Shown here one piece after another: positions 18,825 to 28,793 of a DNA stretch of 64,000 bases (position 1 is the stretch's first letter; each line of letters opens with the position of its first letter). The DNA comes from Tritrichomonas foetus (lineage: Eukaryota; Parabasalia; Tritrichomonadida; Tritrichomonadidae). The stretch spans positions 36,087-100,086 of the forward strand of contig MLAK01000363.1 in the NCBI GenBank assembly GCA_001839685.1. The letters are read 5' to 3'. The notes beneath the pieces were generated by a model that saw nothing but the letters and a program-made list of their open reading frames with translations, had not been told where the DNA came from and did not search any database. A program made the translations under genes and the position numbers.

Positions 18825-20366
18825 TCACCTACGGAATAACTCTAATGCACCAATAAACGAGAAAAAGATTCCAATTAACAAAATAATTCTTGTGTTTTTC
18901 TGTTCTGAAAAAAGTCGGTCACGTAAAATTTCAAATTTCCCTTGAATCTTTACGTGCGCGTCATAAACTGTACTTAATGTTTTACATGCAAGTTTCACTC
19001 TTCCTGTTGCAGATTGTGATTCTTGAGTCACATCTTTCAACATTCCGTACATTATTGTCACTTTCCTTTCAATTTCTGCAACTTGGTTTGCTAAGATATT
19101 ACATCGCTCATTACTAGTTTTCACGCAATCGATCATTTTTTCATTCATCCATTCAATCTTGGCTTTCGGATCAGCAGTTGCAACAATCGAACGATTAATT
19201 TCTTGTCTAACTCGTTCACCAAGAGGTTTTCCATCAGGATCTTTCTCCAACTGCTTCATTGTTGGGAAATCCATCACTTGGTCATATGTAACTTCGATTC
19301 CAGACATTCGAAAGATTGGTAAAGGTTCAACAATCTTGAAATTCGTCATATATGAAAGTCGCTTTAAAGTTTCTACATCACACGCTCCAATGGTCAAATT
19401 ATTCATTTCTTGGAAATTTGAAAGGGCTTCTTTAAAGTCATTGTAATCATCAATACTATGAATTTTGAAACCATTTTTATTGAGGGCTTCATAAATTATT
19501 TGGAGGAATTGATTTAAAACATAAAATCGTGAAGTGCTTCGTTGTGGAATGGGCAAAATATGACGAATTACATCAAGTTCAGCTGAAGTTTGAAGTGCAC
19601 TAACCATGATTCCAAAACAATAGTTATTGATATTATTTGTATCATTATTAATCGGATTATTATTATTATTATTATTTACATTATTATGAGTTTTGTTATA
19701 TTTATTTTTGTTATTCATAACATTCATATTCTTATTATTAGTATTATTGTTATATTGATCGAGTGCCAAATTCAATGCAGAAATATCAAAAATTTGAGAG
19801 GCGAACATCATTCTTTTGAATATGACAATAAGCGCATCAGAAAGTGTGCCATTTGTGCCGAAGGCCTGATGAAGTGATTCAGTCCACCTGTCGATACTAG
19901 AAACCATGGAAAATACAGGCGGCGATAAATCAGAAATAATTCCAAGATGATTCAATGCCGCAATTTGATTGAATAAGTTTGAAACTTTCATCCAATCACC
20001 ACTTTTCACCCGAACTGCATGATCTTTCTCATCCAGAATTTCAAAGGTTGTTATTAAAAGATGAACAACAATTCCTTCATCGGTTGGTGATTCAATAAAA
20101 TCCAGGGATTTAAAATCAGGCGGGTCAGCCGGGAAAGTGTGTGGATACAAGTAAACTTTCTTATTTGGAGCAACTGTCGTTACTACTTGATAAGAGTATC
20201 CAGTTTGGTCGAGTCGATTGATGAATGTGAATATTGCATAATGATTCACTTCGACCGGCCTTGTGCTAATCAACTTAGCGCCATAAAAGACGTGATTTAC
20301 ATCATCACTTTTAATAATTTCAGGGAGAAGAAAAATCTTTTCTTTCGTTGATACATTCTTTTTCAT
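18825..20366 (-). CDS. Unknown tail-anchored coiled-coil protein with an asparagine-rich insert
   Basis: 513 residues; not recognised. The N-terminal 190 residues look like a folded mixed alpha/beta domain. An asparagine-rich stretch at about 206-252, encoded by AAT/ATT-type repeats (19,620-19,760), interrupts it. A helical region and a coiled coil (about 405-480) follow. The last 20 residues are a single membrane helix with only ELFRR after it, so it should be a tail-anchored protein facing the cytosol. The organisation is like SNARE or tethering proteins, but no SNARE heptads with a central Q or R were found. Possibly lineage-specific. Confidence 0.75.
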   Translation of the reverse strand: MKKNVSTKEKIFLLPEIIKSDDVNHVFYGAKLISTRPVEVNHYAIFTFINRLDQTGYSYQVVTTVAPNKKVYLYPHTFPADPPDFKSLDFIESPTDEGIVVHLLITTFEILDEKDHAVRVKSGDWMKVSNLFNQIAALNHLGIISDLSPPVFSMVSSIDRWTESLHQAFGTNGTLSDALIVIFKRMMFASQIFDISALNLALDQYNNNTNNKNMNVMNNKNKYNKTHNNVNNNNNNNPINNDTNNINNYCFGIMVSALQTSAELDVIRHILPIPQRSTSRFYVLNQFLQIIYEALNKNGFKIHSIDDYNDFKEALSNFQEMNNLTIGACDVETLKRLSYMTNFKIVEPLPIFRMSGIEVTYDQVMDFPTMKQLEKDPDGKPLGERVRQEINRSIVATADPKAKIEWMNEKMIDCVKTSNERCNILANQVAEIERKVTIMYGMLKDVTQESQSATGRVKLACKTLSTVYDAHVKIQGKFEILRDRLFSEQKNTRIILLIGIFFSFIGALELFRR

Positions 20367-20910
20367 TTTCTGATATTAAACGGTCTCCATTTTATTTTGT
20401 ATTTGGATATCTTCACAAAAATTCCACCTTCTTTCATAATCTTCTCTTTCGTCAGATATGAATTTCAATGAAAATGAAAATTAATGATATTCATAAAATT
20501 ATATTTGGCTGAAGGTTTCCACGCATTGTAAACAATGAAGAAGAAATGTGAAACGATACTTCAAATTTCCCTCAGAAACTGCCTAACCAGATTGAGTGAT
20601 GTGAAAAAATACTAGTCATAAAAGATTTGATTGACTACTTCTGAGGGAGACATATGTTATTGTTAACTTAAAGCAGTGCTTGATAGATTCAGTAAAAATG
20701 TAACTTAAAATTCGGATATTATCCAAATAAGACATTATTTTTCCAAAACTAAAATTTACTCATATTGAGCTAGAACAGATCAATTAAACAAAGAAAAATC
20801 AAAGGATAAGATCGGCAAAGTCTCGATTTAAAAAACAATAATAATTAAATAATCGCAAATATTAGAAACATTCGAATAAAAGAACTATCAATAATATATA
20901 TATAAATATA
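20367..20910. other. Intergenic region
   Basis: 544 bases, AT-rich, between two minus-strand genes. Nothing beyond a promoter and a 3' flank was recognised. Confidence 0.5.
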
Positions 20911-23796
20911 TTATGTGACAGGTGGTAAGTCCGGAAGTACCAAATTAATTCTTCTGTGTGGGGCACTGCTTTGTCCTGTAGGAAGCGGCGGAAAAACTTT
21001 CCTTTTTGAAGGAGTTCGAGGTGGCCGAACAGAACACGGCGGCTTTGGCTGATGTGGGGCATCACATTGAATTTGGCTTTCAACTCTTGTTGTATTTGCC
21101 CTTGGTGAATGATGCATGATTGAGCGTGGTTGGTTAGGTTCCCGAAGTATTGGAAGGCGCGGAACAGGCTTCATTTCGTCCTGGAACAAGAAAAATTGTT
21201 CAGAATCTATACCTGAAAGCCAATTATCAGGCTCTGCGATACTACTCAGTACTTGCGCTGCTTGTGGACGATCTTCAGGGTTCCTTGATGCGCACTTTTC
21301 GATAATGGAAGCTAGATTTTCGGGACACTCGGAATTATCAAATTTGATTATTCCATTTGATGGTGATTTTCCAGTTATTGTAAAATAAGCAACAGCAGCA
21401 AAAGCAAACATATCAATTTTATCAGTTATGACAATTTCAGTTTCGGTTAAAAGTTCAGGAGCTTTGTAATCAGGATCATGGAGTCTGACAATTCCTTTTT
21501 CGCCGCTTTGAACACTGCAGTTGAAGTCGCCAATGTATGGACGAAAATTATCATCAAATAAAACATCATTGGGTGTTAAGTCACAATGAACAATTTTTAA
21601 TTGATGAAGATGATTAAGTACAGCGATCATGCTATAAATAATCTTCATTTTAAGCAGCTGTGTAATTTTTTGGTTTTGAATTAGATCATAAAGATTCCCT
21701 TTTTCCATGGCTTGAAGGAAAATTACTGGTTTTTTAATTGGATCAACCGCAAATAAATCAAATCCGATTAATGGAATTATAGCAGGATGATTAATTCGAG
21801 AATACGTTTCAATTTCTCGAATTAAGCTTTGTTGGACTGTATAATTATTACAATCTGTATTAACAACTTTGATTTGCTTTGAAACAACATGTACTGATTT
21901 TTTACTTCGTTTATACATTAATGAAATCGTATTGAAATCTGTATCGGTGATAGGTGAAAGAGGAGCAAATTTGTTTCGACGTTTAATTCGATTGGATATT
22001 AGCAGATCAGGATTTTCTTCTTGTCTTATTCTTTTGGTTTCGAAATCTAGTTTTTGCACATATTTCATATATTTTTTATAATCTGTTCCTTCAATTAACT
22101 CCTGATCACTTAAGTTTCGTAAAATTCGAACAACTTCGGTGGCAATTGGTCTTGATTCTGGATTGTGTGCCCAGCATTTCTTTATTAAATCGGCCAGTAC
22201 TGGAGGATCATCAATCTGGGGTCTCTCTTCATTCTGAATTCGTCTAACTTTTTCAATGTCAGGAATTTCTTTGAATGGCTTATGTCCACTCACAATTCTG
22301 TACATAATCATGCCGAATGAAAAAATATCGACTGATGGAGTATACTCGTCTTCGTTATCCCTAATTTCTGGTGCACAATAAAGTGGAGATCCAAATTTGG
22401 TCGATGCATCCATCATATATTTTTCGGTTCTTTTGGCTTGATTGAAATCACAAATAACAGGTTCCTTGTTATTATTAAACATAATATTATCTAATTTCAA
22501 ATCACGATGGATGATCCTATTTTTTCGTGTATGCATATATTCTAATGCAGAAGCAATTCCATAGATTGTCTTCATTTTATCTGTTGGTCCAAAGCTGCTA
22601 TCATGTAACATATCTTTAAGAGTCTTATTTGGCATGAAATCTAAAGCTAAAAGTGGTAATGGTGCTCTTCCTTCAAAATTTAACAAGTTATGACCAATCA
22701 TTTTAATAATCGCTGGATGATTTAAACTAATTAATACTTCAACTTCTCTCAATAAATAAATTTGCATATTTCCATCAGATTGAATATGATTGTCATACTT
22801 TTTTAAAGCTATATTTATTCCTGGTGCATTTTTAAGCGATGCATGAAAAACACTTGCGTATGACCCTTTCCCTATTAAATCATCGTTTGTATAAATTATA
22901 TCTGAAGAGTGAATTAAAAAGTCTGATAACAATTTTGGCCGACCAGATATATACTTTTTTTGAGATGGAAATAAAATGTCAAATTTTTCAATATAAAGCG
23001 AATAAGTGATAAAATCAACACCTGGAATAATTTCAATTGGTTGTCTTAAAGCAGTAAGGATTTCTGTAGCATGAGGTCTCTTCATTGGATTCTCGTCTAG
23101 ACATTGCCTCATTATCGCCATGATTGAAGGGTCGATTTTATCTGCTTCTTCTTCATTTGGTGCAAAAACTTCAAACATTATCGCGCCAAGTGAGAATATA
23201 TTTGATGCAGGTGATGTTGCAAACGACTCTACTTCAGGTGCTTTATATGGAGCATTATCAAAACGATAGCAGTGATCAAATGAACATAATCGAATTTCCA
23301 TCAGAATATCAAATCTTAAACGTTCAGGAACGAGATCAGGATGAACAAATCCTAATTTATGCATATATTCCAATGCTGAAGCGATTCCATAAATAGCCTT
23401 CAGTTTATTTGTCGGAGTGAAATTCGATTCGGACTGGATGGCTTCCCGAAGTGTTCCGCGGGGTAGAAATTCGAGTCTCAGCGATCCCTGTGTTAGCGAG
23501 TGGTCCATTAATCGAATTATGGCTGGATGTTTGAGATTTTGAAGAGCTTTAATTTCGAATTCAAGCGAATGAACAGCATGGTAATCATCTGAAAAACCGT
23601 GGTTATACTGCTTCAACACGTAGTACATTTCGCTTTGAAATGTACTGACTCGATAAGTTGTATATAAAGTACTCTCGTCAATAACTACTTCATAGTGCTG
23701 TTCAGCGGTTGTAATATATCCAGCCAGGGTTGACTGTCTTGTCGGATCTGTCGAATGGAAGGGCTTCTTTGAAGGTCGAGTAATTGAAGGCCTCAT
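20911..23796 (-). CDS. Protein with three tandem TKL-like kinase domains, two degraded
   Basis: 961 residues from the first ATG (23794-23796). Three kinase-like domains lie in a row, each followed by an I..G.D/ID-type linker. Domain 1 (about 35-265) has HPD for HRD, Arg for the metal Asn and SFD for DFG, so it is a pseudokinase. Domain 2 (about 305-565) keeps a glycine loop (GKGSYASV), the lysine (IALKKY) and HRDLKLDN, but has DFN for DFG. Domain 3 (about 615-865) has HCDLTPND (Asp for the metal Asn) and DFN. Only domain 2 is likely active. A basic, proline-rich tail (about 880-961) follows. The repeats share GIASALEYMH-type and LxHPAIIxLxG segments, pointing to internal duplication. Possible initiator TCACATT about 45 bases upstream. 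Confidence 0.85.
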   Translation of the reverse strand: MRPSITRPSKKPFHSTDPTRQSTLAGYITTAEQHYEVVIDESTLYTTYRVSTFQSEMYYVLKQYNHGFSDDYHAVHSLEFEIKALQNLKHPAIIRLMDHSLTQGSLRLEFLPRGTLREAIQSESNFTPTNKLKAIYGIASALEYMHKLGFVHPDLVPERLRFDILMEIRLCSFDHCYRFDNAPYKAPEVESFATSPASNIFSLGAIMFEVFAPNEEEADKIDPSIMAIMRQCLDENPMKRPHATEILTALRQPIEIIPGVDFITYSLYIEKFDILFPSQKKYISGRPKLLSDFLIHSSDIIYTNDDLIGKGSYASVFHASLKNAPGINIALKKYDNHIQSDGNMQIYLLREVEVLISLNHPAIIKMIGHNLLNFEGRAPLPLLALDFMPNKTLKDMLHDSSFGPTDKMKTIYGIASALEYMHTRKNRIIHRDLKLDNIMFNNNKEPVICDFNQAKRTEKYMMDASTKFGSPLYCAPEIRDNEDEYTPSVDIFSFGMIMYRIVSGHKPFKEIPDIEKVRRIQNEERPQIDDPPVLADLIKKCWAHNPESRPIATEVVRILRNLSDQELIEGTDYKKYMKYVQKLDFETKRIRQEENPDLLISNRIKRRNKFAPLSPITDTDFNTISLMYKRSKKSVHVVSKQIKVVNTDCNNYTVQQSLIREIETYSRINHPAIIPLIGFDLFAVDPIKKPVIFLQAMEKGNLYDLIQNQKITQLLKMKIIYSMIAVLNHLHQLKIVHCDLTPNDVLFDDNFRPYIGDFNCSVQSGEKGIVRLHDPDYKAPELLTETEIVITDKIDMFAFAAVAYFTITGKSPSNGIIKFDNSECPENLASIIEKCASRNPEDRPQAAQVLSSIAEPDNWLSGIDSEQFFLFQDEMKPVPRLPILREPNQPRSIMHHSPRANTTRVESQIQCDAPHQPKPPCSVRPPRTPSKRKVFPPLPTGQSSAPHRRINLVLPDLPPVT

Positions 23797-25831
23797 GACT
23801 CGCAAAATTCGACTTTCAATATCTTCTTGAGCGAATGTGAACGGTTAATCGCCAATTTGAGGTCAATTGTTTTTTCAGATAAAATATTATTTTGAATTTA
23901 TATCTATCCACATAATATCAAAAAATGAGACGAAAAATCAAGAGATTTTCATATAACTCGTTATTTATTTTGAATAAGAATAATGACCGTTTAAAAAAAG
24001 AAAAATTTCACAAACATATTTTGGAAAAAGAATTTATTTCGATGGGGTATTTTCATCATGTGAATACGACAGAATTGGCAAATTGCTTGTGCTCATTCTA
24101 GTTGTTATGAGAGCTGCAAGTAATGATTATGGACACTATTCAAATATTGGAAGGAAAATATCTTTTCTTAAATCTCGATTCATTGTGATTATAATGTGAG
24201 AAAAATAGAAAAATAATGAAATTATCAGACAATAAAAGACTAATTTAATGAAAAAATTTGGCACTCGAATCATTCATGCGAACTGAAGATTTATGCATTA
24301 GAAGATATTATTGAGAAGGATTGTCATGACTTATAGTTTATTTTCGATTGTAATGTGTAATCATTATTGTTACTTATTTTGGAAAAGAATTTGAAGAAAT
24401 ATGTGTGACCAAAATAGAATTTATATAATTAACAAAATCATAAGCATTATGTACGAAGCTACATTGGAGTTATATGTTTAATAGAAAGATACTTTTCTAA
24501 TTAAAAATTAATCTTAATTTCGAAATGATTCTATGGGAGCAAATTAAATTTCCAGGCTTGTTTCAATTGTTTAAATATAGAAGAATTAAAGTGATATCAC
24601 TAATCATGAGAATCACCGAAAAATATGACATCAGAGTGTCGCGTAAAAAAAAAGGATAAATTAATTTTCTTTGAAAATATGAATTTTTCTTAAGAAATGT
24701 CTCTGCGTTGGTGAACTTTTTCTAATAGATTTTCAAAGATGTCTCAATTTATTCATCATTTTAAGGGAATCTCTGCTCTGGTGATATGCGAATAATATAG
24801 ATGATTTGTGTGTCCAATAGGGCCAATTCATTAGATCCACCAAGAATAATGCTAATAATCATGATGAATGTGGCTGATCATGTTTTTTTCTCAAAATAAT
24901 GATTATCCATCTGATTCAATAAGATCTCAATAATTTGTGTGTCATTGAATTTTGTTTTCTTTTTAAATATCAGAATTTTTTCGTATTTTTCTGAAAGATT
25001 TGACGTGATGAATTATTTCAATGGATTTTATTGTTAAAAAACATGACGGATTTTCTCTATATATTTTGTGTTATTAGACCAGTATATTAGGTATTTTCCA
25101 TTAATTAATAGATCCTCTGAAAATGAATAAAATTTTTCTGAAAGAGTTAGCTTCTTGTGTCCAATACATATTGAAATTTCTAATATAGAAATTCTAAACC
25201 ATTATTACAAATTATTGAACTTTCTGCTATGAAAACATTGAAATATCATTCAAAATATTAATTGCTATCAAAAATCGAAGAAGAAAATATATCTCGCCCA
25301 ATAGTTCCGTATACATTTATTGATTCATGATTACAAACTAATTTCTTCGCAAAACATGAAAGATGACATTTTTATTTTTTACTAAATTTTTCTATATTCT
25401 TCAAAATTTGATAATATAACCAATTCAAATTTGACCATTCAGAATTTCTTCATCAATCGTCGATAGAGGAATAATAATACTTTCAAAATTTCAGAAATTA
25501 TGATGATTTTTGCCTGGCCATATCAACCGATTAATAATGATTTTATAAATATTCCGTTTATGTAAAGCTTTGGATCAAGAATTTGGAGATAATAATAATA
25601 AAACACTCAGAAAAGCCGATGATTTAATTATCAAAAATTCAATCATTCAATAAACTATTTCAAATTCAATGAATGCTTTCAAAAATGATTCAAATATAGT
25701 TGAATAATATAAAATGCTCTTTGAAAATTCTAAATAAAAATCACTCAAAATCATGTAACATTCGTGATTTTTGTCAATTTCTTTTTCTGAATCCCTGAAA
25801 CAGCAAAAACCCTCACAAAAGCTAAATAAAT
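23797..25831. other. 2-kb divergent intergenic region without recognised genes
   Basis: It lies between the starts of the triple-kinase and SNF1-like kinase genes. It is strongly AT-rich, with no open frame that looks coding and no tRNA-like or strong hairpin structure. TGTGTCCAATA-like words recur near 24,811 and 25,157. Their role, if any, is unknown. Confidence 0.5.
25811..25818 (+). promoter_or_regulatory. Possible initiator of the SNF1/MARK-like kinase gene
   Basis: TCACAAAA lies about 19 bases upstream of the ATG at 25832 and fits TCA(+1)YWW. It is a weaker match than the TCACTTW elements. Confidence 0.45.
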
Positions 25832-27169
25832 ATGTTCGATCATCTTACCAAGATTCAAGATTACACTATTTTACAAAACATTGGCGAAGGATCTTTTGCA
25901 ACTGTAAAATTGGGTGTGCATCTTCCAACTAAAACGAAAGTGGCCATCAAAATCGTCCCTATTGAGAATTTTCAAGATCCTGACCATACAACTCGATTTC
26001 AGCGCGAAGTTATGCTCATCAAGTCGATTGATCACCCTTTTGTTGCTGAATTTTTCGAACTTTTGGAGGACGAACATTATTTTTATATAATCATGGAATA
26101 CGTCGAAGGTGGAAATTTACTTGATTATGTGAACGCAATTGGAATGTTAACTGAAAATGAAGCGCGCAAATATTTCATTCAAATGATCTCCATTTTCGAT
26201 TATTTGCATAACGAAATGAAAATCGTTCATCGTGATTTAAAGGCCGAAAATGTTCTCTTGGATCGACATTGCAATATCAGATTAATTGATTTTGGTCTCT
26301 CAAACAAATTCACAAACGAAAATCCATATTTGTCAACAGCATGCGGATCACCAGCTTACGCGTCACCCGAAATGATCAAAGGTGAAGAATACACAGCTGC
26401 GTCTGATATTTGGAGCGCAGGCATTTTATTGTTCGCTATGACACACGGCGAGCTGCCATATGATGATGACAACATGCAAAGGCTTCTTCAGAAAATTGCC
26501 TATTCAAGCCCAAATTACTCCGACCACATATCGCCTCAATTGTATGACCTACTCACAAAATTACTTGAGAAGGATCCGAAAGAGAGAATAACTTTACAAG
26601 AAATTAAAGAGCATCCCTGGTTTTCACATTCAGACTACGCAAATATTGTGTCAAACGATAATCGAATCTCATCAAAATTATTTATTAATCCGAATGAAAA
26701 GGATCGTACAATCGACCGGGAAATCATCAATAAAATGGCAGCATTAGGATACAACTGTACTGAATTAGCAGAAAGTCTTTTCATGAAGGAAAGCACAAGT
26801 TTAACTGCTGTCTACAGAATGTTGAGAAAGGAAAAAATTACTGACATGTTAGTTGAGAATAATCTTATTTCACCTCGCCCGAAAATCGAATTCAAATTTA
26901 CCAAATCTATGATTAACAGACCACCAATTAAAGATAAACCCATCACTGTCAGAAGAGAGTCAAATTTGGATGAAGAAACCGCGCTTTTGATGAGGTCCAA
27001 TCACCAATTCAAGCCGATGAATTTAGTATCTCTGAAAACGACAGGAAGGAGAACAAGCGCAGCTGGGACACATATTCACGTTCACAACACAAGTGTTCTT
27101 AGAGTTCTCAGAAGGCCTCACGTGAATTTGTTAATGAAGCGAAAATCTTTGAATTCTAATGTTCTATAA
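25832..27169 (+). CDS. SNF1/MARK-like CAMK-family serine/threonine kinase
   Basis: 445 residues. The complete kinase domain at about 12-262 has GEGSFATV, AIKIVP, HRDLKAENVLL, DFGLSN, and activation segment TACGSPAYASPEM whose threonine is the LKB1-type phosphorylation site of AMPK-related kinases. It is followed at about 300-345 by a small helical region (REIINKMAALGYNCTELAESL) like the UBA-type autoinhibitory domain of MARK/SNF1 relatives. All catalytic residues are present, so it is active. Family members control energy balance, polarity and microtubules. The KA1 domain is not evident; the last 100 residues are basic. Confidence 0.9.
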   Translation: MFDHLTKIQDYTILQNIGEGSFATVKLGVHLPTKTKVAIKIVPIENFQDPDHTTRFQREVMLIKSIDHPFVAEFFELLEDEHYFYIIMEYVEGGNLLDYVNAIGMLTENEARKYFIQMISIFDYLHNEMKIVHRDLKAENVLLDRHCNIRLIDFGLSNKFTNENPYLSTACGSPAYASPEMIKGEEYTAASDIWSAGILLFAMTHGELPYDDDNMQRLLQKIAYSSPNYSDHISPQLYDLLTKLLEKDPKERITLQEIKEHPWFSHSDYANIVSNDNRISSKLFINPNEKDRTIDREIINKMAALGYNCTELAESLFMKESTSLTAVYRMLRKEKITDMLVENNLISPRPKIEFKFTKSMINRPPIKDKPITVRRESNLDEETALLMRSNHQFKPMNLVSLKTTGRRTSAAGTHIHVHNTSVLRVLRRPHVNLLMKRKSLNSNVL

Positions 27170-27508
27170 TCTGTGTTTTTAAATATCTGTAAATTATATG
27201 ATATATCAATGATTTCCTTTTATTTTCTTTTTGAGGTTTTTCTTAATTTTATCTTTAGAAGTAATCATTTTTTTCTGGATAGAATTTACATTTATTTCTT
27301 CTATTCTATGATGTAAATAGTAATCCGTAAAGTTTACTTAAATTTACAGATAACCTTCACTAAAGTTCATAATAATAGTATAACTTGAATATCGAAAAAT
27401 GATTTGAATCTATCAACGAAAATCTGATGATGGCAGTACTTAATCTTATCATAATCTCAATGCTTTAAAGTCATTAGTTTCATAGAAATACATAAATAAA
27501 TAATAAAG
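27170..27508. other. Intergenic region
   Basis: AT-rich 3' flank between the SNF1-like kinase gene and the left arm of the peroxiredoxin inverted duplication. No gene was seen. Confidence 0.5.
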
Positions 27509-27614
27509 ATACAAGAATTAAGTAAACTAAAGTAATAAATTAAGAAATTAATGAATGATATAATAGAATTAGGGGATTTGTTTAGTAGATTGTAACTTGT
27601 TGATTGTAACTTGT

Positions 27615-28235
27615 TTAGTGCTTCTTGAAATATTCCTTGGATTTCTTTGGATCTGGTTTGATTGTGTCACTACCTTCATGCCATTGAGCTGGGCAAACTT
27701 CGCCATGTTCACGTGCAAATTGGTATCCTTTAACAAGACGAAGAACTTCATCAATGTTGCGACCAACATCTGGATGATTCATGCTGATGTGACGAACGAT
27801 ACCATCTGGATCAATGATAGCTGTACCACGATTTGTATGACCTGCTTCACACATGTAAAAGCCATATTTCTTGGAGATTTTTGCACCAAGATCGCCAATA
27901 AGTGGATAGTTGATACCACCAAGTCCTCCTTCCTTACGTGGAGTGTTAATCCATGCAAGATGTGAGAAAACTGAATCAACAGAAAGACCAATAACTTCAC
28001 AATTGATTTTCTTGAATTGATCATATTGTTCGGAGAATTGAATGATTTCAGTTGGGCAAACGAATGTGAAATCGAGTGGATAAGAATAAAGGACGAGCCA
28101 TTTTCCTTTGAACTGAGAAAGTTCGAGATTTTTGAATTCAAGAGAAGGAAGAACAGCTTGACCTATGAATGCTGGTGCTGGTTGACCAACACGAGCAACT
28201 TCACAGCATTGATTATTATCAGTAGAGCAAGACAT
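27615..28235 (-). CDS. Typical 2-Cys peroxiredoxin (thioredoxin peroxidase), copy 1
   Basis: 206 residues from the ATG at 28233-28235; a 7-codon extension would need a TTG start. It reduces hydrogen peroxide and organic peroxides with thioredoxin. The peroxidatic cysteine C60 is in FTFVCPTE and the resolving cysteine C181 in EVCPAQW. GGLG and C-terminal YF motifs are both present, the hallmark of overoxidation-sensitive eukaryotic enzymes. Extra cysteines lie at the N-terminus (3, 10, 11). No targeting leader, so cytosolic. The stop TAA overlaps a TAAA, the polyadenylation tetranucleotide reported in Trichomonas. The protein is identical to copy 2. Confidence 0.96.
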   Translation of the reverse strand: MSCSTDNNQCCEVARVGQPAPAFIGQAVLPSLEFKNLELSQFKGKWLVLYSYPLDFTFVCPTEIIQFSEQYDQFKKINCEVIGLSVDSVFSHLAWINTPRKEGGLGGINYPLIGDLGAKISKKYGFYMCEAGHTNRGTAIIDPDGIVRHISMNHPDVGRNIDEVLRLVKGYQFAREHGEVCPAQWHEGSDTIKPDPKKSKEYFKKH

Positions 28236-28242
28236 TTTAATT

Positions 28243-28250
28243 AAAAGTGA
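28243..28250 (-). promoter_or_regulatory. Initiator of peroxiredoxin copy 1
   Basis: On the minus strand TCACTTTT lies just upstream of the ATG at 28235, giving a leader of about 13 bases. The same element and spacing occur in copy 2. Confidence 0.75.
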
Positions 28251-28377
28251 AATCAAAAATCAAATTCATTTCACTTCATCATATCATCAAAAAAAAAATC
28301 GCCATTTCAAACTTTTTCAATTATCACATTAAATATTCAATGAGCTCACAGAAATTTCCTTTTATTTAATCGGAGTA

Positions 28378-28495
28378 TCAATAAAGCCGCTGGAATGCCT
28401 CACTATTTTCAGCGGCTCTTTCACCTCGTTTCTCTTTCAATGCTTCTAATGCTGAATTTCTCTAAGAAATAATTTTAGTATACCTCTTTAAACAT
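28378..28495 (-). CDS. Candidate 31-residue gene with a 22-base intron in the peroxiredoxin spacer
   Basis: On the minus strand an ATG at 28493-28495 starts MFKE (28484-28495). A 22-base segment at 28462-28483 follows, starting GTATAC, containing TACTAA and ending TTAG. Then comes an open frame of 27 codons (28378-28461), starting RNSALEALKEKRGERAAENS and ending at TGA. Removing the 22 bases joins the two parts in frame; without removal a stop precedes the second part. A TCACTTC initiator sits about 18 bases upstream (28510-28516). Codon choice is GC-richer than its surroundings. No homologue was recognised. The intron does not carry the long ACTAACACACAG end known in T. vaginalis, so this remains a hypothesis. 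Confidence 0.3.
28385..28417. other. 8-bp perfect hairpin
   Basis: AGCCGCTG and CAGCGGCT flank a 17-base loop. It is a GC-rich island in AT-rich DNA and overlaps the candidate small gene, so either coding or RNA structure may explain it. Confidence 0.5.
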
Positions 28496-28778
28496 CGATC
28501 ATAAACGATGAAGTGAAATGAAATTTATTGGGGAAATTTTCTCTCAATAATTTGTGAGATTAAATTATTCAGCGTCATTATGTTAGGTAACTCGTTCAAT
28601 AATGATATTTATTAGTGGATATCAAAACATAGTATTAGGTAAAAAAGTTAAATTAGCTGGAAAGAGATAAAAATGTGGGTAATTAAGAAATATGGAAGAT
28701 ATGGAAGGAATATTAAATGTGATAATTAAATGAATTTGATTTTTCATTTAACTTTTATTTAAAATGTCTTGGTTGATT

Positions 28779-28786
28779 TCACTTTT
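28779..28786 (+). promoter_or_regulatory. Initiator of peroxiredoxin copy 2
   Basis: TCACTTTT with A(+1) at 28781, 13 bases before the ATG at 28794. It lies inside the frame that opens at the extra upstream ATG (28764), which argues that 28794 is the real start. Confidence 0.75.
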
Positions 28787-28793
28787 AATTAAA

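Larger units (their letters stand above)
27509..28270 (-). repeat. Left arm of the peroxiredoxin inverted duplication
   Basis: 762 bases, matched in reverse complement by 28729-29520. Identity is near complete through the coding part, since even overlapping out-of-frame translations are identical. It continues about 105 bases past the stop codon with only a couple of mismatches, and about 35 bases upstream of the start. The only length difference between arms is a 30-base insertion in the right arm. Confidence 0.9.
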
